Shown: positions 24,914 through 34,681, counted from the first letter of the stretch. The stretch is DNA of 64,000 bases from Mucispirillum schaedleri ASF457 (GCF_000487995.2 NZ_CP097562.1:1733001-1797000); one strand, 5' to 3'. Translations and numbers: made by a program. The notes: generated by a model from the sequence alone, not told the origin.

Positions 24914-26296
24914 ATGAAAAAAGACTTGACTGTGGGAAGTCCTTTAAAGCTGATTATATATTTTACTATTCCATTATTAATTGGTAACCTTTTTCAGCAG
25001 TTATATAATACTGCGGATACAATGATAGTTGGCAGAACAATAGGATTTGATGCTTTAGCTGCTGTTGGAGCAACAGGTGCGTTAGTATTTTTTGTTATAG
25101 GATTTGCTCAAGGGCTGACAGGTGGATTTTCTATTATTACAGCACAGAAATTTGGCAATAAAGATGCGGCAGGTGTAAGAAAAAGTATTGCATCATCATT
25201 TATATTATCATTTATTATAAATATAGTTTTAACACTAGCAAGTGTGGCTCTTTCAGGCTGGCTTTTGCATATTATAAGCACACCAGAAGAGCTTTATGAT
25301 AATGCATATAAGTATATAGTTATAATATTCTGGGGAACAGGGGCAGCAATTCTTTTTAATCTTTTTTCAAATATGCTGCGAGCCATAGGCAATTCAAAAT
25401 GGCCCTTATATTTTTTAATTGCTGCATGTATTGTAAATATTATTTTGGACTATTTATTTATTCTTTATTTTAATATGGGGATATCTGGTGCTGCACTTGC
25501 AACAGTTATTTCGCAGATTACAGCAAGTTTATTATGTTTTGAATATATAAGAAGATTTGTACCTGAGCTTCAGGCAAAGGGCAGCGATTGGAAAGTTACT
25601 AAACATGACTTATGGGAGCATATAAGGGTGGGTATACCAATGGCTGTGCAGGTGGCAATTATTGCTGTTGGTATAGTAATACTTCAGTGGGCATTAAACA
25701 GGCTTGGAGCATTAGCAGTCGGTGCTTTTACTGTGGCTCAAAGAATAGATGTGCTTGCGGTGCAGTGTCTTTTATCGTTTGGTATCACTATGGCAACATA
25801 TTCTGCACAAAACTATGGAGCAGGTGATATTCCAAGAATAAGGCATGGAATCAGGCAGGGCAGTATTATATCTGTTGCATTTGCTGTAATGAGTGGTATA
25901 TTAATATTATCAGCAGCAGATTTTTCTGTAAAATTATTTTTAGGTAAAAATATAACTGACCCAGCAAAGATAGAAGAAACTATATATCTTGCAAAGGTAT
26001 ACTTAACGATTAACTGCTCTATGTATGTATTTTTAGCACTTCTTTTAGTTTTCAGAAGTGCACTGCAGGGGCTTGGCAATAGTATTGTGCCAACATTTGC
26101 GGGCATAATGGAGCTTATTATGCGGACAGTTGCAGCTATAATACTTTCTGAATATATTGGCTTTACAGGTATAGCATGGGCAAGTCCTATTGCATGGGTT
26201 GGTGCATTTATACCAGTTTTTGCAGCTTATTTTTATATTATAAAAAGTCTTATGCATAAATATGAAATAAAAAAAGCTATGCAGAAACATATATAA
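24914..26296 (+). CDS. MATE-family multidrug efflux protein
   Basis: A 460-residue inner-membrane exporter with twelve predicted membrane segments in two halves. It begins MKKDLTVGSPLKLIIYFTIP and contains GNLFQQLYNTADTMIVGRTIG, the hallmark first-half motif of the bacterial MATE (NorM/DinF-like) family; AVGAFTVAQRIDVL marks the second half. Such proteins expel cationic drugs or metabolites using a Na+ or H+ gradient. ACAGGATGA supplies a ribosome site. A small membrane protein follows 18 nt downstream, so they may be co-transcribed. It is the first gene beyond the island array. Confidence 0.88.
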   Translation: MKKDLTVGSPLKLIIYFTIPLLIGNLFQQLYNTADTMIVGRTIGFDALAAVGATGALVFFVIGFAQGLTGGFSIITAQKFGNKDAAGVRKSIASSFILSFIINIVLTLASVALSGWLLHIISTPEELYDNAYKYIVIIFWGTGAAILFNLFSNMLRAIGNSKWPLYFLIAACIVNIILDYLFILYFNMGISGAALATVISQITASLLCFEYIRRFVPELQAKGSDWKVTKHDLWEHIRVGIPMAVQVAIIAVGIVILQWALNRLGALAVGAFTVAQRIDVLAVQCLLSFGITMATYSAQNYGAGDIPRIRHGIRQGSIISVAFAVMSGILILSAADFSVKLFLGKNITDPAKIEETIYLAKVYLTINCSMYVFLALLLVFRSALQGLGNSIVPTFAGIMELIMRTVAAIILSEYIGFTGIAWASPIAWVGAFIPVFAAYFYIIKSLMHKYEIKKAMQKHI

Positions 26297-26314
26297 AATC
26301 AAGGAGACATTATT

Positions 26315-26677
26315 ATGAAACAGAAACAGTTACTTATAATTTTAGGTGCAGCAGGTATTATATTATGGATTTATAGTATTTATTCATCTATTCCATTTGC
26401 AAAACACCTTAATTTTAATTTTTTAAAACTTATACTGGAAAATATGCTTACAATAGAAAGCCTTGTTACACCACTTGGGTTTATCATAGTTACCGCTGGT
26501 GCAGTTATTAATCAAAAAATTGCAGTTGCTGCTGGTGGTATTATTTCACTAATTATGCCTGTATATGCTTTTATAAAAAATGGCAGTGTAGATAATATAA
26601 TATCATTAATTATGATACTTATATCTATTGCTGTTATAGTATTGAGTCTGGCAGGTAAAAAACTAAAACTTAAATAA
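26315..26677 (+). CDS. Small integral membrane protein, unknown
   Basis: A 120-residue protein with four likely membrane segments (about 5-25, 45-65, 68-85 and 95-113) and little else. AAGGAG stands before the ATG. It closely follows the MATE exporter gene and may share its promoter. I do not recognise a family and see no catalytic residues. The basic C-terminus GKKLKLK would face the cytoplasm if the topology is even-numbered. Confidence 0.65.
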   Translation: MKQKQLLIILGAAGIILWIYSIYSSIPFAKHLNFNFLKLILENMLTIESLVTPLGFIIVTAGAVINQKIAVAAGGIISLIMPVYAFIKNGSVDNIISLIMILISIAVIVLSLAGKKLKLK

Positions 26678-26718
26678 TTATATAAAAACTGGACTTATAT
26701 AAAAATTTTGAGAATCAG

Positions 26719-26836
26719 TCATTTTGAGCCTGATTTTTACAGACAAAAAATCTAAATTATATATATTTCAGTAGTGTATAATATATTTAAATTGTATGCT
26801 TTTTAGATACTTCGCCTTTGGCTTAGTAAGACATGG
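26719..26836. repeat. Dispersed palindromic repeat, copy 1
   Basis: Starts TCATTTTGAGCCTGATTTTT, has AAAAATCTAAATTATATATA inside and ends TTTTTAGATACTTCGCCTTT then TAGTAAGACATG. The inner parts (AAATCTAAA and TTTAGATACTTCGCC) form an inverted repeat, so a transcript would fold as a long hairpin. An extension to about 26905 (GCAGGCTCAGGACGAG) recurs inverted near 34145-34222. Confidence 0.7.
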
Positions 26837-26945
26837 AAGCAGGCTCAGGACGAGCCGTCTGAAAGTAAGCGATAGGCGAACTTGTTTTGGCAGAGCATGA
26901 TTTAAAAAATTCACGGATGAATTTTTTAATATAAATTTATTAAGT

Positions 26946-27060
26946 TCATTTTGAGCCTGATATTAAAGGCGAAAAATCTAAATTATATATATTACAGTAG
27001 TGTATAATATATTTAAATTGTATACTTTTTAGATACTTCTCTTTTGGCTCAGTATGACAT
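26946..27060. repeat. Dispersed palindromic repeat, copy 2
   Basis: Same orientation as copy 1, with TCATTTTGAGCCTG at the start, GGCGAAAAATCTAAATTATA next and TTTAGATACTTCTCTTTTGG, TCAGTATGACAT at the end. The two copies plus their link fill the 460-bp gap between the membrane protein and the Rrf2 gene; nothing else is seen there. Confidence 0.7.
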
Positions 27061-27140
27061 GGAAACAGGCTCAATATAACCTTATTTTCTTTCTATATAA
27101 GCTGCTTATATGTATTAGTATAATTTTTTTGTAAATCCAA

Positions 27141-27569
27141 TTAATCAGGGCAGCCAAGCACTGGATATTTTTTATCATTTAAGGAAGCTATGTTTACATT
27201 TCTTAAATATTCTTCCATATGGTTTTTCATTTCATACCAAAGCCCGTTAATAGAACATTCTGGACATACTGTGCAGTTTTTATTATTTACACAGTGAATA
27301 GGAATAAGTCCCCCATCCATAGTAGTTATCACATCAAGAATAGAAATATCTTCTACAGGTCTTGCCAGTTTATATCCACCAAGCTTGCCTGCTGTTGAAA
27401 TAACAAGTTTGCTTCTTTTAAGGTTAGAAAAAATCTGCTCTAAATATTTATTAGACAGTCCCAGTTTTTCAGAAAGTGTGGCAATACCTACAGGCTTACT
27501 GTCTTCTGAAAGCAGATTAAGTGTATGTAATGCTCTGATAGCATAGATTGATTTTGTAGTAATTTTCAT
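27141..27569 (-). CDS. Rrf2-family transcriptional regulator, probably Fe-S
   Basis: A 142-residue winged-helix regulator. MKITTKSIYAIRALHTLNLL, then IATLSEKLGLSNKYLEQIFSNLKRSKLV and the wing GGYKLARP are typical of IscR/RsrR/NsrR relatives. The cysteine group CVNNKNCTVCPEC (about 93-105) resembles the cluster-binding loop of IscR-like proteins, so it probably senses iron-sulfur or redox state. The next gene on the same strand upstream is endonuclease IV (18-nt gap), so it may be expressed with DNA repair. No iscS/iscU genes are nearby, so the target is unknown. Confidence 0.88.
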   Translation of the reverse strand: MKITTKSIYAIRALHTLNLLSEDSKPVGIATLSEKLGLSNKYLEQIFSNLKRSKLVISTAGKLGGYKLARPVEDISILDVITTMDGGLIPIHCVNNKNCTVCPECSINGLWYEMKNHMEEYLRNVNIASLNDKKYPVLGCPD

Positions 27570-27587
27570 AATTGCCCCTTCATCTTT

Positions 27588-28430
27588 TTATAGAGTGCAT
27601 TCAGTAAAGTTTTCCCTTAACAGTTTTATTTCTGCAGCATACCCATCAAGCTCATTTGGAGTTTCAAGATAAAAAGGCAGATGACGAAGTTCAGGGTGGT
27701 TAATAAATTTGATAACTGCATCAAGTCCTATGGAGCCTTTGCCAATTTTTTCATGTCTGTCTTTATGGCTGTTGTAGGGCATCATAGAGTCATTTAAATG
27801 GACAGCTTTAAGCCTTTGAAGCCCTATAACTTTATCAAACTTTTCTAATACACCATCTAAATCATTGACAATATCATATCCTGCAGAAAAAATATGGCAT
27901 GTATCAAGACACACACCTAATTTATGGTTTAATTCAACTCTGTCAATAATAGTGCTTATTTCTTCAAAAGTAGAGCCCACTTCACTCCCTTTGCCAGACA
28001 TTGTTTCAAGCAGCACAGTTGTGTGATATTCTTCTTTTAATATAGAGTTAAGCATATCTGTTATAAAATCAATAGCAGTATCAATCCCTTGTCCTACATG
28101 GCTTCCGGGATGGAAATTATACATATTTTCGGGTATATGTTCCATAATTTCTAAATCGCTTGCCATTGTATTTTTTGCAAATTCTCTAAGCCCTGCATCA
28201 CTAGAGCATGCGTTTAAAGTGTATGGTGCATGTGCTAAAACAGGTGCAAAGTTATTTTTTTGTAATATTTCATTAAGGGCAGCAGTATCTTTTTCGTCAA
28301 CAGCTTTTGCTTTACTGCCTCGTGGATTTCTACTGAAAAATTGAAATGTATTTGCATTAATACTTAATGCTTCTTTACCCATATGCTTAAAACCTTTTGA
28401 TGATGAAAGATGACATCCAATATTAAGCAT
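27588..28430 (-). CDS. nfo: Endonuclease IV (AP endonuclease)
   Basis: A 280-residue Zn-dependent AP endonuclease that cuts 5' of abasic sites in base-excision repair. [18 protein letters not shown] starts the TIM barrel; metal-binding blocks include [60 protein letters not shown] and [11 protein letters not shown]. All usual His, Glu and Asp ligands can be seen and the length is typical. The start at 28430 follows AAAAATGCTT-type sequence, with GGAGTAAAA as the ribosome site. The Rrf2-type gene follows closely on the same strand. Confidence 0.95.
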   Translation of the reverse strand: MLNIGCHLSSSKGFKHMGKEALSINANTFQFFSRNPRGSKAKAVDEKDTAALNEILQKNNFAPVLAHAPYTLNACSSDAGLREFAKNTMASDLEIMEHIPENMYNFHPGSHVGQGIDTAIDFITDMLNSILKEEYHTTVLLETMSGKGSEVGSTFEEISTIIDRVELNHKLGVCLDTCHIFSAGYDIVNDLDGVLEKFDKVIGLQRLKAVHLNDSMMPYNSHKDRHEKIGKGSIGLDAVIKFINHPELRHLPFYLETPNELDGYAAEIKLLRENFTECTL

Positions 28431-28681
28431 TTTTTACTCCATAATATATTTAATATATTTATTTAAATACATTTAAAAACTAAGTCTTACATATAATTTT
28501 ATATAAAAATAATTTAAATGCAAGTAAAATAAGATAATATTTTAAAAAAAATATGTAGAAATAACAGATATATTCTTTAAAAAACTTAAACAAACAGCAT
28601 TAAATTGTTAAAAATACTTGTAAATAATAAGAACTTTTACTACATTATAAGTAGATATATTTTATATGGTGGAGGCATAAT

Positions 28682-28909
28682 ATGTATAAACTTTTAGACA
28701 TTTTAAACCCAAACCAAATCAATTTTTTATTGTCAATAGGTATAGATATTTATGATAAAGAATATACTGTAGATGAAGTCAGTGATATTTATTTTGCAGT
28801 AATGGATAAGCTCAGCGATAATCTTGGAGATGAAATAACTTCTCCAGATGAATACAGTAAGAAATGCTCTGATATTTTAAACTCACTTGCAAAAGTTACA
28901 AGTATATAA
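28682..28909 (+). CDS. Hypothetical protein, 75 aa
   Basis: A short acidic protein (MYKLLDILNPNQINFLLSIG, then EVSDIYFAVMDKLSDNLGDE) with helical character and no membrane segment. GTGGAGG lies nine bases before the ATG, a strong ribosome site, and the 240 bp upstream are non-coding, so it is a likely real gene with its own promoter. I do not recognise it. It stands between the nfo and ferric-reductase genes, on its own. Confidence 0.65.
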   Translation: MYKLLDILNPNQINFLLSIGIDIYDKEYTVDEVSDIYFAVMDKLSDNLGDEITSPDEYSKKCSDILNSLAKVTSI

Positions 28910-29055
28910 TTTAATGATTAATATATTGATAGTGAACTATTTATTTACGAACTTGTCATACTAACCATATAATTTTGTAACTTAATTTATTATGTCTGTG
29001 TCTTATGACTTTGCAGCATAATATTTAAGTTATAAAAGTATTTATGAGGTGATGT

Positions 29056-30375
29056 ATGAGTAAAGCTGCAAAATGGAGTATATCTGGTTTGTTACTAGGA
29101 GTTTTAATATTTTTATTATCTCCAAGTTTTAATAAACTTATTTCAAATTTTGCATTCTGGAATGTTAAAGAGCAGTCATTATATTTAACAGGCTCTATTG
29201 CTATTGTTTATATGGTAATGAGTATGCTGCTTTCTGTTCGTTTTAGTTTTATTAATAATATATCAGGTGGTCTTGATAAAGCTTATATTATTCATAAATG
29301 GGTTGGTATTTGGGCATTTGTTTTTTCTGTAATTCACTGGTTTATTGAAACACTATTTGTAGATATATACAAATTATTTTTTGAACTTCCGCCAAAAATA
29401 AAAGGTGTTTCTTCTATAAGTGATTTTGCTAAATCAATATATAAAATAGGAAATGAGTTAGCTGAGAATGCTTTTTATATATTAGTTATTGTTTTAGTTG
29501 TGGCATTGATTAAACGTGTCCCATATCATAAATTTAGATATATCCACAAAATAATACCTTTTCTTTTCCTTTTTATAGCATATCACTCTTTTACAATACA
29601 GATAAAAGGTGTATGGTTTGGCTCTATTGGCAGTTATCTTTTATCTGCTGTTATAATTATTGGTGTAATTGCTGCTGTTATTGATTTGCTGCAGTTAATA
29701 GGTTTTAAGCATAAGGTATTTGCTGAAATAGTAAAATATGAGCGTAATGAAAAAAATAAAACTATTGATTTAGTGTTAAAACCAGCAGAGCCTTTTGAAT
29801 ATACTGCAGGTCAGTATGTGTTTTTAAAGTTCTGCCACAGTAGAGAGCCGCACCCATTTAGTATTGCAGGATATGATAAAGAAAGCAATACACTTAGATT
29901 TTTGATAAAAGAGCTTGGCGATTTTACAAATGAGCTTGCTGTAAAAATTAAAAAAGATGATATAATAACTATAGAAGGTCCTTATGGTAATTTTACATTT
30001 AATGACAGCAGGGCTCAGCAGATATGGGTAGCAGGTGGTATTGGCTTTACTCCATTTGCAGCAAGGCTTGAATATCTTGTATCTCTTGGTAAAAAAGTAG
30101 ATAATGTAGATTTCTTTTACAGTGCAAGGGGCGAAAATTTATATCCTGAGCTTGCAGAATTAAGTGAAAAAGCAGGTGTTCGTTTTCATTACAGAGATAC
30201 ATGTAAAGATGGCAGGCTTAATTTTGATATAATAAAAGAAAAAATAAAAGATATAAAAAATATATCATTATGGTATTGCGGTCCTGCATCTTTTGGTGCA
30301 GCATTAAAGCGGAATGCAGCTTCCTGCGGCATAAGCAAAAAAGATATACACTATGACAGCTTTGATATGCGTTAG
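29056..30375 (+). CDS. Ferric-reductase-like membrane flavocytochrome
   Basis: A 439-residue protein of the ferric reductase/NADPH oxidase type. Six membrane segments lie in the first 225 residues, with heme-binding histidines probable in IHKWVGIWAFVFSVIHW and FRYIHKI...FIAYHSF. A ferredoxin-reductase module follows: FEYTAGQYVFLKF and HPFSIAGYD (FAD), then IEGPYGNFT, WVAGGIGFTPFAARLEYL (NAD(P)H) and LWYCGPASFG. Electrons from cytoplasmic NAD(P)H would cross the membrane to an outer acceptor such as ferric iron; the acceptor is not knowable here. GAGGTG precedes the start. A terminator follows at 30421-30462. Confidence 0.85.
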   Translation: MSKAAKWSISGLLLGVLIFLLSPSFNKLISNFAFWNVKEQSLYLTGSIAIVYMVMSMLLSVRFSFINNISGGLDKAYIIHKWVGIWAFVFSVIHWFIETLFVDIYKLFFELPPKIKGVSSISDFAKSIYKIGNELAENAFYILVIVLVVALIKRVPYHKFRYIHKIIPFLFLFIAYHSFTIQIKGVWFGSIGSYLLSAVIIIGVIAAVIDLLQLIGFKHKVFAEIVKYERNEKNKTIDLVLKPAEPFEYTAGQYVFLKFCHSREPHPFSIAGYDKESNTLRFLIKELGDFTNELAVKIKKDDIITIEGPYGNFTFNDSRAQQIWVAGGIGFTPFAARLEYLVSLGKKVDNVDFFYSARGENLYPELAELSEKAGVRFHYRDTCKDGRLNFDIIKEKIKDIKNISLWYCGPASFGAALKRNAASCGISKKDIHYDSFDMR

Positions 30376-30420
30376 TATATGAATGTGACAGAACATTAGT
30401 TCGTTTGTTATTTTTAACAA

Positions 30421-30462
30421 AAAAGGCTGATTGTGTTCTAAAAAACACATCAGTCTTTTTAT
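30421..30462 (+). terminator. Terminator after the ferric-reductase-like gene
   Basis: AAAGGCTGATTGTGTT pairs with AACACATCAGTCTTT (one bulged base) and ends in a T run. It separates this gene from lpxC. Confidence 0.75.
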
Positions 30463-30490
30463 TTATTCTTATTTATCAATAATTTATGTA

Positions 30491-30506
30491 TGGCACATAT
30501 TTTGCT
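30491..30506 (+). promoter_or_regulatory. Sigma-54 type -24/-12 promoter before lpxC
   Basis: TGGCACATATTTTGCT matches the sigma-54 consensus TGGCACRNNNNTTGCW at every fixed base, with GG and GC ten bases apart. Transcription would start near 30517, 24 bp before lpxC. An overlapping TATACT could be a sigma-70 -10 but has no good -35. Confidence 0.6.
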
Positions 30507-30540
30507 ATACTGAATTATATGAAAATAAGGAGTGTAATAT

Positions 30541-31479
30541 ATGCAAAAAACACTTTCAAAAGCTTTTACTATAAAGGGTATAGGACTTCACAGCGGCAGA
30601 GAATTTACAGCAGTAGTAAGCCCTGCTCCAGAAAATACAGGTATCCAGTTCAGGCGTGACGATGTGCGTAACTGTGAATATACCCGTATTACTCCTTATA
30701 ATGTTTCTTCTACTCAGCTTGCCACAACTATTGACTGCGGCGGGCTTCCTATCAGCACAATTGAGCATTTTTCTGGTGCATTTTATGGGCTTGGTCTTGA
30801 CAATGCTTATGTTTCTGTTTCAGGAACGGAAGTGCCTATATTAGATGGCTCAGCAAAAGAAATTATTGAACATGTAGAAAGAGCAGGCTTAAAAGAGCAG
30901 AAAGCACTAAGAAAGGTGCTGAAAGTAACACGCCCTGTATCTATAGAATATGAAGAAAAAACTGTAGAAATTGAACCTTATGACGGTTTTCAGATTACTT
31001 TTGAGCTGGATTATCCACATCCTGTAATAGGCAGGCAGGTTTTCACTTATGAATATAATGAAAATACATTTCATAAAGAAATAGGCATAGCCCGCACTTT
31101 TGGCTTTAAAAGAGAAGTGGAGGCATTATGGTCTATGGGGCTTGCAAAAGGCGGCTCTCTTGATAATGCTATTGTAATAGATGATAAGGAAGGGGTATTA
31201 AACCCAGAAGGTTTAAGAGCACCTGATGAGTTTGTCCGCCATAAAATACTTGATATGTTTGGAGATTTATCATTAATTGGATACAGACTGCAGGGTAAAA
31301 TTAAAGCCAGCAGGTCAGGTCATCAGGTAAATAATGTATTTGCCAGAACACTTCTTGAAGCAACTAACAGTTATGAAATAGAAGAAGTTTATGATAAATA
31401 TGAAAATATGCAGGAAAGCACAGCAGAAAATATTTCATTTAATCCTTTTGTGGCTTCCCCATCAGTAAGCCCCGCATAA
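30541..31479 (+). CDS. lpxC: UDP-3-O-acyl-N-acetylglucosamine deacetylase LpxC
   Basis: A 312-residue Zn-dependent deacetylase, the committed step of lipid A synthesis. MQKTLSKAFTIKGIGLHSG and the zinc-site block STIEHFSGAFYGLGLDNAYV are present, followed by GTEVPILDGSA, the second zinc part FVRHKILDMFGDLSLIG and the catalytic-histidine block SGHQVNNVFA. The C-terminal 35 residues after ATNSYEIE are unconserved. AAGGAGTG provides the ribosome site. A perfect sigma-54 type promoter lies upstream, which is unusual for an envelope housekeeping gene and would tie lipid A synthesis to an activated regulon if real. Confidence 0.95.
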   Translation: MQKTLSKAFTIKGIGLHSGREFTAVVSPAPENTGIQFRRDDVRNCEYTRITPYNVSSTQLATTIDCGGLPISTIEHFSGAFYGLGLDNAYVSVSGTEVPILDGSAKEIIEHVERAGLKEQKALRKVLKVTRPVSIEYEEKTVEIEPYDGFQITFELDYPHPVIGRQVFTYEYNENTFHKEIGIARTFGFKREVEALWSMGLAKGGSLDNAIVIDDKEGVLNPEGLRAPDEFVRHKILDMFGDLSLIGYRLQGKIKASRSGHQVNNVFARTLLEATNSYEIEEVYDKYENMQESTAENISFNPFVASPSVSPA

Positions 31480-31535
31480 TATACATTATTGACAGTATAT
31501 TATATCTATGATAAATACTATTTAAGGGGTAAAAT

Positions 31536-31730
31536 ATGAAAGAGAGTTTAGCAGATACAAAAAAGTGGCGAGAAGAGCAGGAAAAAAATATTAAATATTT
31601 TAATAATATATCAAATATGACTTTGCCAAATGACAGCAATTTACCTAATTATGATGATTTAGCAGATAAATTAAATAAAAATTTCTCAAATTTTATAAAT
31701 AATATTGATAAAGCTGTCAGTGATAAATAG
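31536..31730 (+). CDS. Hypothetical protein, 64 aa
   Basis: A short polar protein, MKESLADTKKWREEQEKNIK to AVSDK, rich in Lys, Asn and Asp, with no membrane segment. AAGGGGT before the ATG is a good ribosome site. It is followed after 7 nt by another unknown gene and then proS, so these may form one operon. No family recognised. Confidence 0.55.
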   Translation: MKESLADTKKWREEQEKNIKYFNNISNMTLPNDSNLPNYDDLADKLNKNFSNFINNIDKAVSDK

Positions 31731-31737
31731 GTATTAC

Positions 31738-32202
31738 ATGCAGTTTGATAATGATATTTTTGTTAATAATGAGATAGATGTTATTCTTAATTTCTATAGA
31801 AATTCTTTTAGTAAATCCTATAAATGTGTTCTACAACTTCAATTATTATGGCATACTATTACTTGTTTTGCTAAAGATTTAGATAGACTGTGTAGTTTTC
31901 ATTGTATAGATATTCCAGACAAGCATAAACAAGTGGCACATTTAATATATTGGATAGTCAAAATAAAGCCAATACATATTATAGATGGAAAAGGTAATTT
32001 TGACAGACTAAGTGTGCCATTTATTAATGAGATTTTTGCTTGTTACATTGGACTTACAAGGTTAGGCATAGATGTTATGAGCATTAGTAATATATTTTTA
32101 AAAAATTTTTTATATATGCTTCATTTTAGAGAAATAAAGCCAGAGCCTCTTTATTTGTTTTTATATACTTTAGAAAAAGCATGTATGAAAGAAATTCCAT
32201 AA
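31738..32202 (+). CDS. Hypothetical protein, about 154 aa
   Basis: I prefer the ATG at 31738 (MQFDNDIFVNNEIDVILNFY) to one at 31705, which would overlap the preceding gene. The predicted protein is mostly helical, with LQLLWHTITCFAKDLDRLCSF and scattered cysteines and histidines (CSFHCIDIPDKHKQ), but I recognise no domain and no clear transmembrane stretch. It sits 24 bp upstream of proS on the same strand. Codon use matches its neighbours. Confidence 0.6.
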   Translation: MQFDNDIFVNNEIDVILNFYRNSFSKSYKCVLQLQLLWHTITCFAKDLDRLCSFHCIDIPDKHKQVAHLIYWIVKIKPIHIIDGKGNFDRLSVPFINEIFACYIGLTRLGIDVMSISNIFLKNFLYMLHFREIKPEPLYLFLYTLEKACMKEIP

Positions 32203-32226
32203 AAATAATTGATTTAAGGTAAAATT

Positions 32227-33966
32227 ATGAGACAAAGCAGATATTTTATACAAACTATGAGAGAAATTCCATCAGAAGCAGAAGTTATCAGCCACCAGCT
32301 TATGTTACGAGCTGGTATGATAAAAAAAGTTGCAGCAGGTATATATGATTATCTTCCATTAGGATTAAAAGTTATCCGTAAAGTAGAAAATATTGTTCGT
32401 GAAAATATGAATAAGGCAGGAGCAGTTGAGCTTTTAATGAGTGTAGTGCAGCCTGCTGAGCTTTGGCAGCTTTCTGGCAGATGGAATCATTTTGGTAAAG
32501 AACTGCTCCGTTTTAAAGACAGGGGGGAAAGAGACTTTTGTCTTGGACCTACTCATGAAGAAGTAATTACAGATATTGTTAAATCTCAGGTTAATTCATA
32601 TAAACAAATGCCTGTTACATTATACCAGATACAGACAAAATTTCGTGATGAAGTTCGCCCTAGGTTTGGTTTAATGCGCGGCAGAGAGTTTATTATGAAA
32701 GATGCATACTCATTTGATATAGATGATGCAGGTGCAGATATAAGTTATCAGAAAATGTATGATGCTTACAGGTCAGTATTTAATGCCTGTGGACTTCGCC
32801 ACAAGGTAGTAGATGCAGATACTGGTGCAATTGGCGGCTCATTTTCACATGAATTTATGGTGCTTGCTGATACTGGTGAAGATGCTGTTATGTCATGCAC
32901 AAAATGCGATTACAGTGCAAATATTGAAAAAGCTCAGGTAGTAGATAACGGTGAAAAAGAAACGGTAGAACTTTCGCCATTAGAAGAAGTTGCAACACCA
33001 GATAAACATACTGCATTAGAAGTTGCTGAATTTTTAGGTGTTGATATTAAGCATGTTCCCAAAACTATGATTATAAGATGCGAAGGTGTAATGGACGGCA
33101 AAGAAGAAAAAACAATTTTTGTTGCCTGTATGGTCAGGGGTGACCATGAAGTAAACCTTACAAAAGTTAAAAATATAGTTAAAGCAAAATCTGCAGAATT
33201 TGCAGAGCATTATGAAGTGCAGGATATGACGGGATGTGCAGTTGGTTCTCTTGGTCCAGTAAATATGCCTTTAAAAGTGTATGTTGATAATGCTTTAAAA
33301 TATGTGTCAAATATAGTAGTTGGTGCAAATAAAGAAAGTTATCATATTAAAAATGTAAATTTAGACAGAGATGCAAAAATAGAAGGTTACTTTGATATCC
33401 GTAATGCTTTATCAGGGGATAAATGTCCGTTATGTGGTGCAGAGTATGAAGAAACAAGGGGTATAGAAGTAGGCCATATATTTAAGCTTGGCACAAAATA
33501 TTCTGAAAGCATGGGTGCAAAAGCTCTTGATAAAAACGGTAAAAATATTCCTATTGTTATGGGCTGCTATGGTATAGGTATTGGCAGAACTGCAGCCAGT
33601 GCAATAGAGCAGAACTATGATGAATCAGGTATTATATGGCCTAAGGCTGTTGCACCTTTTGAAGCAGTTGTTGTGCCTGTTAATACAAATGATGAAGAAG
33701 TTATTAAAAAAGCTGACGAAATATATGAATGTCTTTTAAATATGGGTGTAGATGTATTAATAGATGACAGAAATGAGAGAGCAGGTGTTAAATTTAATGA
33801 TGCAGATTTGATTGGATATCCTTTAAGGGTGAGTGTTGGTAAAAAAACACTATCTGATGGCAAAGTGGAAGTATTAATACGCAGAACAAAGGAAGTTATA
33901 TTAATAGATGCAGATAATAGTGCTGCTGAAAAAATAAAAGAAATATTAGATACAAAAGTTTTATAA
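32227..33966 (+). CDS. proS: Prolyl-tRNA synthetase
   Basis: A 579-residue class II synthetase of the bacterial type, with the editing (INS) domain between motifs 2 and 3. It starts MRQSRYFIQTMREIPSEAEV. Motif 1 is around GIYDYLPLGLKVIRKVE, motif 2 is FRDEVRPRFGLMRGREFIMKDAYSF, and motif 3 is GCYGIGIGRTAASAIEQ. The anticodon-binding domain covers the last 110 residues (VDVLIDDRNERAGVKFNDADLIG). Length and motifs are normal. The following 700 bp carry no gene, only repeats. Confidence 0.96.
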   Translation: MRQSRYFIQTMREIPSEAEVISHQLMLRAGMIKKVAAGIYDYLPLGLKVIRKVENIVRENMNKAGAVELLMSVVQPAELWQLSGRWNHFGKELLRFKDRGERDFCLGPTHEEVITDIVKSQVNSYKQMPVTLYQIQTKFRDEVRPRFGLMRGREFIMKDAYSFDIDDAGADISYQKMYDAYRSVFNACGLRHKVVDADTGAIGGSFSHEFMVLADTGEDAVMSCTKCDYSANIEKAQVVDNGEKETVELSPLEEVATPDKHTALEVAEFLGVDIKHVPKTMIIRCEGVMDGKEEKTIFVACMVRGDHEVNLTKVKNIVKAKSAEFAEHYEVQDMTGCAVGSLGPVNMPLKVYVDNALKYVSNIVVGANKESYHIKNVNLDRDAKIEGYFDIRNALSGDKCPLCGAEYEETRGIEVGHIFKLGTKYSESMGAKALDKNGKNIPIVMGCYGIGIGRTAASAIEQNYDESGIIWPKAVAPFEAVVVPVNTNDEEVIKKADEIYECLLNMGVDVLIDDRNERAGVKFNDADLIGYPLRVSVGKKTLSDGKVEVLIRRTKEVILIDADNSAAEKIKEILDTKVL

Positions 33967-34079
33967 ACATAAATATAAGCAAAGTATTTTCGTTTATCCT
34001 TTTTCTGCATTGTCATACTGAGCTTTAAAGGTGAAGTAATTTAATATATCCTTTATTAAAAATACTGTCCAGCTGCGGA

Positions 34080-34222
34080 CTTTTAATTCCATCGCTACTT
34101 GCTTGGAAAGTCCTTGCTTCGCAGAAAACGCTCCCCCTGTATTTTTTAAATTACGCTCTGCCGAAGCAGGTTTGGCTATCGCTCACTTTCAGATGTCTCG
34201 TCCTGAGCCTGCTTCACTGCCA
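34080..34222. repeat. Longer dispersed repeat segment
   Basis: TCGTCCTGAGCCTGCTTC, TGGCTATCGCTCACTTTCAG and ACGCTCTGCCGAAGC match, inverted, the segment after repeat copy 1 (about 26836-26905). Upstream, GTCATACTGAGCTTTAAAGG at 34013 is a broken copy of the palindromic repeat. No gene is seen in 33967-34681. Confidence 0.5.
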
Positions 34223-34339
34223 TACTGAGCTTGATTTATAAGCGAAGTATCTAAACAACTAGATACTTTAAATATATTATGCACTGCTGCAATACATATA
34301 ATTTAGATTTTTCGCCTGTAAAATCAGGCTCAAAATGAC
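34219..34339. repeat. Dispersed palindromic repeat, copy 3
   Basis: Opposite orientation to copies 1 and 2: CATACTGAGCTTGATTTATA, AGCGAAGTATCTAAA, ATTATGCACTGCTGCAATAC, ATTTAGATTTTTCGCCTG, CAGGCTCAAAATGAC. Confidence 0.7.
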
Positions 34340-34681
34340 TTATGGTGTGAAAATGGTATGTCAATACTGAGCTTGCAATACAGCAAAGTATCTGTCATAT
34401 AAACATTAAACAGTATATATAACTATTTTAGTTTATACATTATATAAACTGCACATTATATAGTGCAGTATAAACAAATTATAAATAACTTATACATTTT
34501 AAGATTTTTTGCTTGATTATTGTAAAAAAATCTGTCATAAGTAAAATGTATTGTGTTATGCTTTATAAGTAGTATGTTTTATAGTTATGGTAAGCAGGCA
34601 GTTTAAGGATATATATTATTCTCAATAAATAGTTTTTTTGAGCATAATTTTTGTAATGGCTTATATACAAGGGAGAATATA

